64,000 nucleotides of DNA, taken from NCBI RefSeq assembly GCF_000016645.1, contig NC_009441.1, positions 5,890,001-5,954,000 on the forward strand. The letters run 5' to 3'. The translations under genes were made by a program, and so were the position numbers. The stretch's first letter is position 1. Every line of letters starts with the position of its first letter. The stretch comes from Flavobacterium johnsoniae UW101. Its GTDB lineage: Bacteria; Bacteroidota; Bacteroidia; Flavobacteriales; Flavobacteriaceae. Below are positions 1 to 8,159 of this stretch, piece after piece. Under the pieces are notes generated by a model. The model searched no databases. It was given only the letters and a program-made list of their open reading frames with translations, and was not told where the DNA came from.

Positions 1-1490
1 TGGTGAAGCGCTTTTTTAAACAAATCATCTCCAAGCATATCTTTTAGTGCTAAATAAGACAAAGACGCTTTTCCGTAAGAGTTATTTCCATAACCCGGAC
101 CAGAAACCTGTGTAGACATTGAAATTATCGGCTGATCTTCTTCTGTAGATTTATCGTTAATGTAGTATTCAACTCTAAACTCTTTGTAGAATTTATCCGC
201 CGCTTCTTTTCCATGCTCTGCAATTCCAATTAAGTATTCAAAAGTTGTTGCCCAGCCTTCATCCATGTATGCGTAACGGGTTTCGTTGATTCCCATATAA
301 AACGGAAAATAAGTATGCGCTACTTCATGATCCTGAACTAATTGAGCAAATTTTGGATCATTCATCTGCGAATCGTTACACATCATTGGATATTCCATAT
401 CAGCAAATCCCTGAAAAGCAGTCATTTTAGAATATGGATATGGAATTCCAGGCCAATTATTTGAAAACCAGTCTAAAGCAAACTGATTGTTTTTAACTGA
501 GTTTACAAAATCGGTTCCTTTAATATCATACGCTGCCTGAACACTCGCGCGGCGGTTTGTTTTTTTATCTACCAAAACACTGCTGGCATCCCATAAATAA
601 TGATCGCTTAAACCAAAGCAGACATCAGTAATATTTTTGGCTTCAAATTTCCAGATATTCCATTCGTTTTGTTTGGTTACAATACCGCTTTTCATCTCCT
701 GTTCGTTTGCAATATGCAGAATTTCATCTGTTGAATATGATTTTTTTAGACGCGCTGCAAACTCCGGCTGTAAAACCTCATCTGGATTTAAGAAATCACC
801 GGTCGCATAAACCACAAAGTTTTTTGGTGCTTTTACAGAATAAACATAATCATTAAAGTCGTTATAAAATTCCTGACGATCTGTATGAGGTATTCTGTCC
901 CAGCCGTTATAATCATCAAAAACAGAAACTCTTGGATAACTGTAGGCCACAAAAAAAGTACTTTCGTCTATTTGCCCTTCTCTGCCGCTTTCTTTTGATA
1001 AAGGATAATTCCAGTCGATATTAATAGTTGTTTTAGAATGCGGTGCAAGTGCTTTTTTTAGCTTTACGTTTCCAACAGTTCCCCAATTTCTGGCATTTTC
1101 ATTATAGGTTTCCCCAGCTACTTTAAGAGACGTAAGCGTTAAACCGTTACTTAAGAAATCCTCGCTCACATCGCCGCTTCTTGGTGCTGATGGTTTATGA
1201 AGATTGTTTACAAAACGAATAACGAGATTTCTTAAACTGTCATTGCTGTTGTTTTCGTAAATAATGGTTTCTGTTCCCGAAACCATTTTGGTTTTGGCAT
1301 CAACCGTAATATCCATAGTATATTTACCATGATTCTGCCAATAATTTTTTCCGGGTTTTCCGTCTGCAGAACGAGTGCCTTTGGCATAAGCGGCCTTAAT
1401 ATTTCTTGGCATATAAAGCTCTTGTGCAAATCCTGTTTGTGCCAGAATTAAAAAAGCAGTGAATGCAAGATGAATTGATAATTTTTTCAT
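1..1490 (-). CDS. M1 family metallopeptidase (partial, C-terminus off window)
   Basis: Secreted zinc aminopeptidase-like protein read on the minus strand from ATG at 1488-1490; the reading frame stays open to base 1, so the C-terminal part is missing. The protein begins with a signal peptide (MKKLSIHLAFTAFLILAQ) ending near a FAQ-E site. About residue 380 it carries the zinc motif HEVAH, followed by a downstream glutamate in the segment DEGWATTFEYL, the usual M1 third ligand arrangement. M1 enzymes remove N-terminal residues from peptides; a signal peptide places this one in the periplasm or outside the cell. Flavobacteria often carry several such paralogues, and another lies at 30826-32502. 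Family call is firm; substrate unknown. Confidence 0.88.
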   Translation of the reverse strand, partial: MKKLSIHLAFTAFLILAQTGFAQELYMPRNIKAAYAKGTRSADGKPGKNYWQNHGKYTMDITVDAKTKMVSGTETIIYENNSNDSLRNLVIRFVNNLHKPSAPRSGDVSEDFLSNGLTLTSLKVAGETYNENARNWGTVGNVKLKKALAPHSKTTINIDWNYPLSKESGREGQIDESTFFVAYSYPRVSVFDDYNGWDRIPHTDRQEFYNDFNDYVYSVKAPKNFVVYATGDFLNPDEVLQPEFAARLKKSYSTDEILHIANEQEMKSGIVTKQNEWNIWKFEAKNITDVCFGLSDHYLWDASSVLVDKKTNRRASVQAAYDIKGTDFVNSVKNNQFALDWFSNNWPGIPYPYSKMTAFQGFADMEYPMMCNDSQMNDPKFAQLVQDHEVAHTYFPFYMGINETRYAYMDEGWATTFEYLIGIAEHGKEAADKFYKEFRVEYYINDKSTEEDQPIISMSTQVSGPGYGNNSYGKASLSYLALKDMLGDDLFKKALH

Positions 1491-1598
1491 AAGCTGGTTT
1501 TTGGTTTTATAAAATTTAAGTTTTTTATATAAGACCTTATTTTTAAAATAAAGTTACAAAATTGATAAAATTTATCTTCAAAGTTACAAAATCAAAAA

Positions 1599-1633
1599 AC
1601 TTAGCAGCTTAGAACCTTAGTATTTCGCATCTT
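1599..1633. repeat. Dispersed CTTAG-word repeat copy
   Basis: Between the M1 peptidase and gapN lies a short run built from repeated words of the type CTTAGAAC. Bases 1600-1617 (CTTAGCAGCTTAGAACCT) recur exactly at 24226-24243 inside the trp operon. Related runs are at 25970-25992 and, on the other strand, 46003-46036. Function unknown. Confidence 0.6.
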
Positions 1634-1639
1634 AAAAAA

Positions 1640-1678
1640 AGAAAAACCGTCTGATTCTTATAAAGAAAAAGACGGCCT
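1640..1678 (-). terminator. Probable terminator of gapN
   Basis: Reading the minus strand, a stem CCGTCT/AGACGG with a partly paired interior is followed by a U-rich stretch. It lies just beyond the gapN stop at 1706. The stem is imperfect, so this is a moderate call. Confidence 0.5.
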
Positions 1679-1705
1679 GCTACAATTAATATATAACCTT
1701 GATGC

Positions 1706-3286
1706 TTACAAGATATAGTCGGTATTAATAAAATTCGACTCTTTGCTGTTTAACAATTCCTGCAGAATTTCATTGTTATAAGCGATATCTTTTGAAGCGA
1801 CAAACGTACGAATTGAGAAAGAGCGCAAAGCATCTGGAATACTTAATGTCCCTACTGCAGAATCTTTACGACCTGTAAATGGGAAAGCATCCGGACCTCT
1901 TTGGCAAGAACTGTTTAAGTTTACACGGCATACTAAGTTTACCAAAGCATCGATAAGCGGTGCAAGGGTTTTAATATCTTTTCCGAACAAACTTACCTGC
2001 TGTCCGTAATTAGATTCGGCCATATCTTCTAAAGGTTCCTGAATATCTTTGAAAGAAATAATTGGAACTACTGGACCAAACTGTTCTTCGTGATACACAC
2101 GCATTTTGCTGTTTACCGGATATAAAACGGCTGGAAAAATATAATTCTCTGAATGTTTTCCTCCTTTTTCGTTCAGGATTTTTGCGCCTTTGCTTACTGC
2201 ATCGTCAATTAATCCCTGAATGTAGTTTGGTTTTTCAGTTTCTGGAAGCGGTGTTAAAGACACTCCTTTTTCCCACGGATTTCCAAATTGCAGCGCATCT
2301 ACTTTTTCAGAGAATCTTTTATTGAATTCTTCTCTGATTGATTCGTGAACGTAAAGAACTTTTAAAGCTGTACAACGCTGTCCGTTAAAAGACAAAGTTC
2401 CCGTAATACATTCCTGAATTGCCAAATCTAAATCGGCATCCGGAAGAATAATCGCCGGGTTTTTAGCTTCAAGACCTAAAATTAAACGAAGTCTGTTTTT
2501 ATTTGGATGCTGATCCTGCAAAGCAATCGCCGATTTACTGTTTCCAATTAATGCCAAAACATCAATTTTACCAGATTTCATAATTGGCGAAGCTACTTCA
2601 CGTCCTCTTCCGTAAACAATATTGATAACTCCTTTTGGGAAACTGCTTCTAAAAGCTTCTAATAATGGCGAAATACATAAAACACCATGTTTAGCAGGTT
2701 TAAAAATCACGGTATTCCCCATAATCAAAGCCGGAATCAACAATGAGAAAGTTTCATTTAAAGGATAATTGTACGGCCCAAGACATAAAACTACTCCAAG
2801 AGGCCCGCGGCGAATCATAGCGTTTACACCTTGCACTTTTTCAAAATGCGAACTGCGTCCGTTTAATTCTTTATAGCTGGCAATGGTATCATAAATATAT
2901 TCAACGGTTCTGTCAAACTCTTTTTGAGAATCGCCAAGGTTTTTCCCAATTTCCCACATCAAAAGCTTAACCACTTCTTCGCGGGTTTCTTTCATTTGTT
3001 TAACGAAATTCTCCATGCATTTAATACGGTCAGCCACTTTCATGGTTGGCCATAAACCTTGTCCTTTATCATAGGCTGCATTTGCGGCTTCAACAACTTC
3101 TGCTGCTTCGGCTTCGCCCATAAAAGGAATCGATCCTAATAATGTAGGTGTGTATTTTTCTGTAGAAGAAATGGTAGAAAACACAGGAGTGGTTTGTCCT
3201 GTCCATTGTTTTAATTCACCATTTACAAGATAAGTATCTTGATTTATAAGGGTTTTAATCTCAAACTCTTCGGGTATTAAACTCAT
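1706..3286 (-). CDS. gapN: NADP-dependent glyceraldehyde-3-phosphate dehydrogenase (aldehyde dehydrogenase family)
   Basis: A 526-residue ALDH-superfamily enzyme. The catalytic set is visible: Asn173 in GPYNYPLNE, Glu273 in LGLEAKNPA and the nucleophile Cys305 in [10 protein letters not shown]; the GQRCTA form is typical of the non-phosphorylating GapN group rather than general ALDHs. GapN oxidises glyceraldehyde-3-phosphate directly to 3-phosphoglycerate while making NADPH, bypassing GAPDH and phosphoglycerate kinase in the cytoplasm. It has a short N-terminal extension with [10 protein letters not shown]. It is read alone: a hairpin terminator separates it from the rhodanese gene upstream and another follows it. 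Exact substrate is inferred from family resemblance; another ALDH specificity cannot be excluded. Confidence 0.85.
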   Translation of the reverse strand: MSLIPEEFEIKTLINQDTYLVNGELKQWTGQTTPVFSTISSTEKYTPTLLGSIPFMGEAEAAEVVEAANAAYDKGQGLWPTMKVADRIKCMENFVKQMKETREEVVKLLMWEIGKNLGDSQKEFDRTVEYIYDTIASYKELNGRSSHFEKVQGVNAMIRRGPLGVVLCLGPYNYPLNETFSLLIPALIMGNTVIFKPAKHGVLCISPLLEAFRSSFPKGVINIVYGRGREVASPIMKSGKIDVLALIGNSKSAIALQDQHPNKNRLRLILGLEAKNPAIILPDADLDLAIQECITGTLSFNGQRCTALKVLYVHESIREEFNKRFSEKVDALQFGNPWEKGVSLTPLPETEKPNYIQGLIDDAVSKGAKILNEKGGKHSENYIFPAVLYPVNSKMRVYHEEQFGPVVPIISFKDIQEPLEDMAESNYGQQVSLFGKDIKTLAPLIDALVNLVCRVNLNSSCQRGPDAFPFTGRKDSAVGTLSIPDALRSFSIRTFVASKDIAYNNEILQELLNSKESNFINTDYIL

Positions 3287-3324
3287 AATCTGGTAATTTT
3301 TGTTTGGTTATTAATAGTTTTTTT

Positions 3325-3358
3325 AATGAAAAAAGAGGCTTTTTGTGCCTCTTCTTCT
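3325..3358 (-). terminator. Intrinsic terminator after rhodanese gene
   Basis: On the minus strand the stem AAGAGGC/GCCTCTT with an AC-rich loop is followed by a T-run. It starts directly after the rhodanese stop codon, so the rhodanese and gapN are probably separate transcripts. Confidence 0.7.
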
Positions 3359-3359
3359 T

Positions 3360-3671
3360 TTATGGTTGTACGGTTTCGCCTTCCCAGTCCAGTATACCAC
3401 CAAGCAGATTGTAGGCATTTTCTATACCTAACTCGTTCATAATCTGACATGCTTTAGCACTTCTGGCTCCAGAACGACAATACACATAGTAGTTTTTATT
3501 TTTATCTAATTCTTCGATTTCATAAATAAAAGCCTGACCTTTATTGATATCAATGTTTAAAGCATTTTCAATATAGCCGTCATTAAATTCGTCTTCAGTT
3601 CTTACGTCCAGTATAACTGCATTCTCGTCAGCAGCAAGCTGATTAACCCAATCTTCTTGTGATAAATTCAT
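3360..3671 (-). CDS. Rhodanese-like single-domain protein
   Basis: A 103-residue single rhodanese domain. It shows the family landmarks in order: ILDVRTEDEFNDGYIENALNI at the N-terminal half, the active-site loop CRSGARS with the catalytic cysteine near residue 65, and the C-terminal LLGGILDWEG. Such proteins move sulfane sulfur between carriers in the cytoplasm. It has no signal peptide. It sits divergently from the Crp/Fnr and TauE/SafE genes, fitting a local sulfur-handling theme, though no CRP-like site is visible upstream of it. Confidence 0.88.
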   Translation of the reverse strand: MNLSQEDWVNQLAADENAVILDVRTEDEFNDGYIENALNIDINKGQAFIYEIEELDKNKNYYVYCRSGARSAKACQIMNELGIENAYNLLGGILDWEGETVQP

Positions 3672-3907
3672 AATATGTGTTTTTTGTAAAATTACGACGT
3701 TTCTATTTATAAAAAACGTACCAAATGCGATTTCGATTATTATTCTCAGAAAACGTTTTAGAGAAAGTATTATAATCAGTGATTTACAAATTTACTTACT
3801 ATTTTTAAAATTATAGTCTGCAAAATCGATAGAAAATAGGATTTTTTCATTTACATAAAATTCAACCTAAATCTCGTTTTCTGACAATTAATATAACCTG
3901 AATCGAT

Positions 3908-3915
3908 TATCTTTG
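3908..3915 (+). promoter_or_regulatory. Probable -7 box of the Crp/Fnr gene
   Basis: TATCTTTG fits the Bacteroidota TAnnTTTG consensus. It would give a leader of roughly 150 nt before the ATG at 4073. The -33 element is poor, which could mean activator dependence. Confidence 0.4.
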
Positions 3916-3986
3916 TAAAAAATTATAATTTTTAATCTCTTTTTGACAAAACAAACAAGACACAAACATTAAAGTTTTTTATTTCC

Positions 3987-4042
3987 AACCATTAAGAAAT
4001 GAAGGTAAATTAAGTTTAATGAAACTTAATCGCTTAATGGTT
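3987..4042 (+). promoter_or_regulatory. Nested hairpin in the presumed crp leader
   Basis: The outer arms AACCATTAAG (3987-3996) and CTTAATGGTT (4033-4042) are perfect inverted repeats. Inside them are ATTAAGTTT (4009-4017) and AAACTTAAT (4022-4030) with a four-base loop. No T-run follows, so this is not an ordinary terminator. It could be a structured mRNA leader or a binding site. Confidence 0.5.
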
Positions 4043-4072
4043 AAATGTTGTTTCTATTTTTAAATCTCTCTA

Positions 4073-4699
4073 ATGCAAAATTCATTAAAAACCATCTTTC
4101 CTAATTTTTCCAGCGAACTTATTGCCACTATTGAAGAAAACGGAAGTCTTCAGGATTTTGAAGCCGGAACTATTTTAATGCGTACCGGACAGTATATTAA
4201 AAACACTGTTTTGATAACTAAAGGAAAAATCAAAATTTACCGTGAAGGCGAAGATGGAGGCGAATTTTTAATGTATTATCTGCAACCCGGACAAGCCTGC
4301 GCTATTTCGATGATCTGCACCGCCAAAAGCGAAAAAAGCCAGATTATGGCAAAGGTTGTCGAAGATGTTTCGGTCATGATGATTCCGCTGCAAATGATGG
4401 ATAAATGGATGATGGAACACAGATCGTGGTACGAATTTGTAATTGAAACCTACAGAAGCCGTTTTGAAGAAGTTCTGGAAGTTGTCGATAATATTGCTTT
4501 CCGTTCTATGGATGAACGTTTGGAGTTTTACCTAAAAAGACATTCTGATGCCTGCGGCTGTTCTGAAGTGAATCTCTCGCATCAGGAAATCGCAACCGAA
4601 TTAAATACCTCCAGAGAAGTTGTTTCGAGATTGCTGAAAAAAATGGAGCAGCGCGGTTTGGTAAAACTTAACCGAAACCAGATTGAATTACTAAAATAA
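4073..4699 (+). CDS. Crp/Fnr family transcriptional regulator
   Basis: A 208-residue regulator with an N-terminal cyclic-nucleotide-binding-type beta barrel (about residues 15-125, including TILMRTGQYIKN and LMYYLQPGQ) and a C-terminal winged helix. The recognition region reads LSHQEIATELNTSREVVSRLLKKMEQRGLV. The protein has two cysteines together (CGC, near residue 162) and others in the barrel, so redox or sulfide sensing is possible but not shown. The neighbour TauE/SafE and the persulfide dioxygenase at 13499 both carry CRP-like sites at equal promoter spacing, so this protein is the best local candidate for their activator. Signal unknown. Confidence 0.9.
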   Translation: MQNSLKTIFPNFSSELIATIEENGSLQDFEAGTILMRTGQYIKNTVLITKGKIKIYREGEDGGEFLMYYLQPGQACAISMICTAKSEKSQIMAKVVEDVSVMMIPLQMMDKWMMEHRSWYEFVIETYRSRFEEVLEVVDNIAFRSMDERLEFYLKRHSDACGCSEVNLSHQEIATELNTSREVVSRLLKKMEQRGLVKLNRNQIELLK

Positions 4700-4705
4700 T
4701 ATTGG

Positions 4706-4917
4706 CCCACGGATTTTACGGATGAAACGGGTTCACGCTGTTTTTCTTTTTGCCACACATTAAAAGATTTACACAGATTGTTTTGTCACATTGAGCGAAG
4801 TCGAAATGCTTTGCGGGTTCTCGACTTCGCTCGAACTGACACACTTTATCTTAAATTTTTAAACACATAGAATCTTAACATTCCGCGACAACCCGTTTCA
4901 TCCGTAAAATCCGTGGG
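4706..4917. repeat. Nested inverted-repeat element (28-bp perfect outer arms)
   Basis: The outer arms at 4706-4733 and 4890-4917 are perfect 28-base inverted repeats, beginning CCCACGGATTTTACGG. An inner pair, GAGCGAAGTCGA (4793-4804) and its complement at 4821-4832, forms a second stem. It fills nearly the whole gap between crp and tauE. No gene lies inside. The GAGCGAAGTCGA word recurs at about 52645. Confidence 0.85.
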
Positions 4918-4947
4918 CAAAAATTCACCTGCAAAAAAATATCTGTA

Positions 4948-4963
4948 TGTGATAAATGTTACT
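4948..4963 (+). promoter_or_regulatory. CRP/FNR-like operator upstream of the TauE/SafE gene
   Basis: TGTGA-TAAATG-TTACT resembles the CRP-family TGTGA-N6-TCACA palindrome. Its centre is 29.5 bases before the start of the CAACTTTG -7 box at 4985. The same element with the same spacing precedes the persulfide dioxygenase gene. Confidence 0.55.
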
Positions 4964-4984
4964 GTAGGTTTCTAATTTCCGAAG

Positions 4985-4992
4985 CAACTTTG
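4985..4992 (+). promoter_or_regulatory. Probable -7 box of the TauE/SafE gene
   Basis: CAACTTTG differs from TAnnTTTG only at the first base. It lies 17 bases before the ATG at 5009 and has no clear -33 box, consistent with activation from the adjacent CRP-like site. Confidence 0.45.
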
Positions 4993-5008
4993 CATAAAAA
5001 CAAATGCA

Positions 5009-5794
5009 ATGGAATATTTAGGATATTTTGCTTCAATCATAATCGGGATTTCTCTTGGCTTAATTGGCGGAGGCGGTTCTATTCTTACTATTCCTATTTT
5101 AGTCTATTTATTTAAAGTAAATCCGGATCAGGCAACTTCTTATTCTTTATTTATTGTTGGACTGACGGCATTATTTGGAAGTTACAGCCATTACAAAATG
5201 GGAAATCTAAAGCTAAAGTCAGCATTGTATTTTGCTGTTCCGTCTGTAATTTCAATATTGATTATCCGCGAAGTTATTTTCCCGCAGATTGCTTCGACTA
5301 TTTTCTCAATTGCCTCTTATTCAGTTTCAAAAGATTTTCTAATTATGATTGTCTTTTCGATTTTGATGATAACCGCGGCGATTTCGATGATCAAGAAAAA
5401 TCAGTCCGAAATAAAAAGCACCGAAACCAATTATACTCAGCTAAGCATAATTGGTTTTTTGGTTGGAATCGTAACAGGATTTCTTGGCGCTGGAGGAGGA
5501 TTTCTAATTATTCCTGCCCTTTTATTTTTCGCCAAATTACCTATGAAACAAGCCGTTGGGACTTCACTGCTAATCATCACCATTAATTCTTCAATAGGTT
5601 TTGGCGGTGATTTATACATCGGAACTCCAATTGATTATACTTTTTTATTAGGCGTTTCAGGAATGGCGCTTTTGGGAATGTTTATCGGAAGTCAGCTTTC
5701 TAAAAAAATCGACGGCGCGAAATTAAAACCGCTTTTTGGCTGGTTTGTTCTCGTAATGGGATTTTATATTATTACAAAAGAAGTTTTATTTTAA
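5009..5794 (+). CDS. TauE/SafE family sulfite/sulfur-anion exporter
   Basis: A 261-residue inner-membrane protein with about seven to eight hydrophobic segments and the internal two-fold repeat usual for TauE/SafE: the glycine-rich GLIGGGGSILTIPILVYLF near the N-terminus is mirrored by GFLGAGGGFLIIPALLFFA near residue 155. Members export sulfite, sulfoacetate or related anions. Its partners here are a rhodanese and a Crp/Fnr regulator, and it shares a promoter design with the persulfide dioxygenase at 13499, so removal of sulfite made by that enzyme is a sensible inference. The upstream ATG at 5004 runs straight into a stop, so 5009 is the start. Confidence 0.88.
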   Translation: MEYLGYFASIIIGISLGLIGGGGSILTIPILVYLFKVNPDQATSYSLFIVGLTALFGSYSHYKMGNLKLKSALYFAVPSVISILIIREVIFPQIASTIFSIASYSVSKDFLIMIVFSILMITAAISMIKKNQSEIKSTETNYTQLSIIGFLVGIVTGFLGAGGGFLIIPALLFFAKLPMKQAVGTSLLIITINSSIGFGGDLYIGTPIDYTFLLGVSGMALLGMFIGSQLSKKIDGAKLKPLFGWFVLVMGFYIITKEVLF

Positions 5795-5865
5795 TTCGAA
5801 TTTAGTTTGCACTTGTAAAGTAGTCTTTGTCAAGATTTTTAATTTTGGCAAAGATGAAAACTAAA

Positions 5866-5899
5866 AAAATCCGTTTATTTTGGGGAATAAACGGATTTG
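5866..5899. terminator. Bidirectional terminator between tauE and acetyltransferase
   Basis: AAATCCGTTTATT and AATAAACGGATTT pair perfectly around a TTGGGG loop, with A and T tracts on both sides. The two flanking genes converge here. The same stem sequence recurs at 6518-6558. Confidence 0.75.
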
Positions 5900-5948
5900 T
5901 ATTTAAATTAAGTTTTTTCTAATATTTTAAATTGCAGTCAATTATTTA

Positions 5949-6398
5949 TCAGTTTCTCCACCAATGATAATAATTGTGAAGTCCATCATATTCAAAACCG
6001 CATCGAGGATATAATGTATTCCCAATATCATTTGTTTTTTCAGTTTCAAGCATTAAACCACACGCTCCAGTTTCTTCACACCATAATTTACTACGGTCAA
6101 TTAACGCCACAGATAATCCTTTGCCTCGATAATCCGGATGTACAAAAAGATCGCTCAAAAGCCATTGTTTTTGCAATTTTGTATAATGAAATAATTTGTA
6201 GAGCTGCACGAACCCAACCGCTTTTTCGTTAATCGTTACTAAAAAAATATCCGACTCATTATTCAATAGTCGTTCTTTTAGAAATGCTTTTCCTTTTTCT
6301 ACATCAGATTCCTGACGATAAAAAACACGATAAAGATTAAAAAGTTCAGCTGCTTCATTAAGATCTTCAATACTTGCTTTTTTGATTTTGTAATCCAT
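5949..6398 (-). CDS. GNAT family N-acetyltransferase
   Basis: A 149-residue single-domain GNAT. The acetyl-CoA-binding segment is visible near residues 88-100 as LFVHPDYRGKGLSVALI, followed by GLMLETEKTNDIGNTLYPRCGFEYDG, the usual beta6-beta7 end. Start ATG at 6396-6398. It is a monocistronic gene between two hairpin terminators carrying the same stem. These proteins acetylate amines on small molecules or proteins; the acceptor cannot be told from sequence. Confidence 0.88.
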   Translation of the reverse strand: MDYKIKKASIEDLNEAAELFNLYRVFYRQESDVEKGKAFLKERLLNNESDIFLVTINEKAVGFVQLYKLFHYTKLQKQWLLSDLFVHPDYRGKGLSVALIDRSKLWCEETGACGLMLETEKTNDIGNTLYPRCGFEYDGLHNYYHWWRN

Positions 6399-6517
6399 TG
6401 TTAAATGCTTTAGTTAAAAAAGCGAAAGTATGGCAAACCACAAGCTTACTTATAGTCCAGTTTACAGAAAACAAGGTCATCCAGCATTCTGCCAAAGTAT
6501 TAACCTCAATAAAACTA

Positions 6518-6558
6518 AAAATCCGTTTATTTCTAAAAATAAACGGATTTGTATTTTT
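6518..6558 (-). terminator. Terminator after the XRE regulator gene
   Basis: The stem AAATCCGTTTATT/AATAAACGGATTT is the same as at 5866-5899, with a different loop. It lies just beyond the stop of the XRE gene at 6577. Confidence 0.65.
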
Positions 6559-6576
6559 TGGGTAAACTTAAAGTTT

Positions 6577-6978
6577 TTATTTTTCTTTATTCAATAGCTT
6601 TTCCAGATATTCTACTTTTTCTTTTTCAGCCTGAACTAATCTCTCATAAAGCTCGATTACTTTATCTAAAGGATTAAAAGTAGCATTCATACCTTGATTA
6701 AAACTATTTCCTTGACTTGAACTATTATCATAAAAGTTATTAAAGAAATTGAAAACAGATTCTTCTGTAAAATTTTCAATAGCTTCAACTGTTACACCAA
6801 GTGCTTTTGCAATTTCCACCAGTTTATCAAAATCAACAGTTTCGCTCGTTTCTATACTTGAAATAGTCTGCTGGCTTGTGCCAATAGCATCTGCAAGTGC
6901 TCCTTGTTTCATGCCGCGAAGTTCTCTAATTCGACTTATATTTCGGCCAATATTTCTGGGTCTGTTCAATGTGCTCAT
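6577..6978 (-). CDS. XRE family helix-turn-helix transcriptional regulator
   Basis: A 133-residue protein with one lambda-repressor-like HTH in residues 10-68 (RIRELRGMKQGALADAIGTSQQTISSIET). A low-complexity middle (NNFYDNSSSQGNSFNQG) and a charged C-terminal helix (YERLVQAEKEKVEYLEKLL), likely a short coiled coil, follow. A TATCTTTG box (6983-6990) lies only a few bases before the ATG. It is on the same strand as the Panacea pair and the ATPase and may regulate this accessory patch, although it has its own terminator. The target is not known. Confidence 0.85.
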   Translation of the reverse strand: MSTLNRPRNIGRNISRIRELRGMKQGALADAIGTSQQTISSIETSETVDFDKLVEIAKALGVTVEAIENFTEESVFNFFNNFYDNSSSQGNSFNQGMNATFNPLDKVIELYERLVQAEKEKVEYLEKLLNKEK

Positions 6979-7104
6979 AGTTCAAAGATATTTAAAATTC
7001 TTGAAAAAATATCGGAATCAGTAAAATACACTTTGCCTTATGTATAATACAAGTTTGTGTCTTTGATTGAAACAAAAATATAATTTTTCTGACAAAAAAA
7101 CTAT

Positions 7105-7542
7105 CTAAACTATTTTCTTTTCTGTAGTTTTAGCATTTGGTTTTCTGTAAAATAAATATCTCAAAACCAAAGTATAAAAAGTAAAAATTGATGTCGTTAA
7201 AGTCCCTACAACAAATAAAAACTCAGTTTGTGATAAAATAAAGAATTTGTAAGACGCTCCTGCTCCGTGCAATAAAATAACAAGAGCAATAAAAATAGCC
7301 CATCTTGACGAAAAAATAAAAGCTTTTTTAGCATTTTCCTGTCTTAGCTTTCGCTCTAAACTTTCGTTTGCCTGCTCGATTTCAAATCTTTTTAATTCAA
7401 TATATTCCGAATGGCTTTTCGGATCATAAGGTTTCATTAAATGATTTTCCTTTTCGGCTTCTTTGGTAACATCTTTCGGAATATTAATAATATCGTTTCC
7501 TAAAGCACTTTCGGGTAATTTTTCTGCCAGTGTTTTTTCCAT
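7105..7542 (-). CDS. Small two-helix membrane protein coupled to a Panacea antitoxin-like gene
   Basis: A 145-residue protein not recognised as a named family. The N-terminal 75 residues are charged (NIPKDVTKEAEKENHLMKPYD) with a likely helix, followed by two hydrophobic segments near residues 80-100 (WAIFIALVILLHGAGASY) and 107-132, and a basic tail (RKPNAKTTEKKIV). Its ATG directly abuts the TAA of the Panacea gene with no base between, so translation is probably coupled. Panacea (SocA-like) antitoxins are known to pair with diverse toxins, including membrane-acting ones, so this is a candidate toxin partner. That role is inference from position only. Confidence 0.6.
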   Translation of the reverse strand: MEKTLAEKLPESALGNDIINIPKDVTKEAEKENHLMKPYDPKSHSEYIELKRFEIEQANESLERKLRQENAKKAFIFSSRWAIFIALVILLHGAGASYKFFILSQTEFLFVVGTLTTSIFTFYTLVLRYLFYRKPNAKTTEKKIV

Positions 7543-7992
7543 TTAACTATCTAGTTTTTCCTTATAATATTCTTTAATAATATCATTGCCAATAATTACA
7601 TTGTGCGTTCCGTCCCAAGTCTGCGACCACGGACTTCCCTCTTCATGCGTTAAAGCCGAAAGCTGTAATCCTGATAAACCTTTATAATTATTCCAGATTT
7701 TTTTTAGAAACTCTTTGTCTTCCTGTTTCAATGGAGTTTTAGCCGAAATATTAATCAAAAACGGATCAACAGGATCTTTTCCAAACATTCGTATTTCGTA
7801 ATACAAATCAGGAATAACCGAACCGTATTTCCAGGCCTGCACTTCATTATCGAAAAGAGGTTTTCCGGTAATTCCTAAATGCCAGCCGTGCGAAATGTAA
7901 GTAAGCTTGAGCAGTTTCATTGGGTCAAGTCCCTGACCTTCTTCTTCCGCCAGCTCAATAAAATATTTGGCTATATCAAAACAATTATACAT
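7543..7992 (-). CDS. Panacea-domain (DUF4065, SocA-like) protein, candidate antitoxin
   Basis: A 149-residue protein matching the Panacea/SocA fold. Landmarks are FDIAKYFIELAEEEG, then LLKLTYISHGWHLG, then NEVQAWKYGSVIPDLYYEI, the conserved core of DUF4065. Panacea domains neutralise unrelated toxins in PanAT systems and, in Caulobacter SocA, work as a proteolytic adaptor. The gene is immediately followed on the same strand by a small two-helix membrane protein (stop and start codons adjacent). The antitoxin role is an inference from the domain and the gene pairing; some Panacea proteins occur without a toxin. Confidence 0.82.
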   Translation of the reverse strand: MYNCFDIAKYFIELAEEEGQGLDPMKLLKLTYISHGWHLGITGKPLFDNEVQAWKYGSVIPDLYYEIRMFGKDPVDPFLINISAKTPLKQEDKEFLKKIWNNYKGLSGLQLSALTHEEGSPWSQTWDGTHNVIIGNDIIKEYYKEKLDS

Positions 7993-8159
7993 TTGCTGTC
8001 TTTTAATTTCTCTTTTAACAAAACTAAGAAAAAGGAGATGAAATCCACTATTTGTAAAAGTTATATTAAGAAAATTTAATAGGAAGCTTTTTGAGCTTTT
8101 CCTTTTTCTTGACTATATATAGCGGACAGCACTAATATAAGAATATCATTAATTAAGTT

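Larger units (their letters stand above)
3672..4072. other. Divergent intergenic region, rhodanese / crp
   Basis: About 400 bases without a gene, very AT-rich. It contains a TATCTTTG -7 box (3908-3915) reading toward the Crp/Fnr gene and a nested hairpin at 3987-4042. No coding sequence was seen. Confidence 0.6.

Noticed and set aside
1232..1429. Open frame of 65 codons on the minus strand
   Set aside because: It overlaps the N-terminal part of the M1 peptidase in another frame; the M1 reading has a signal peptide and a zinc motif.
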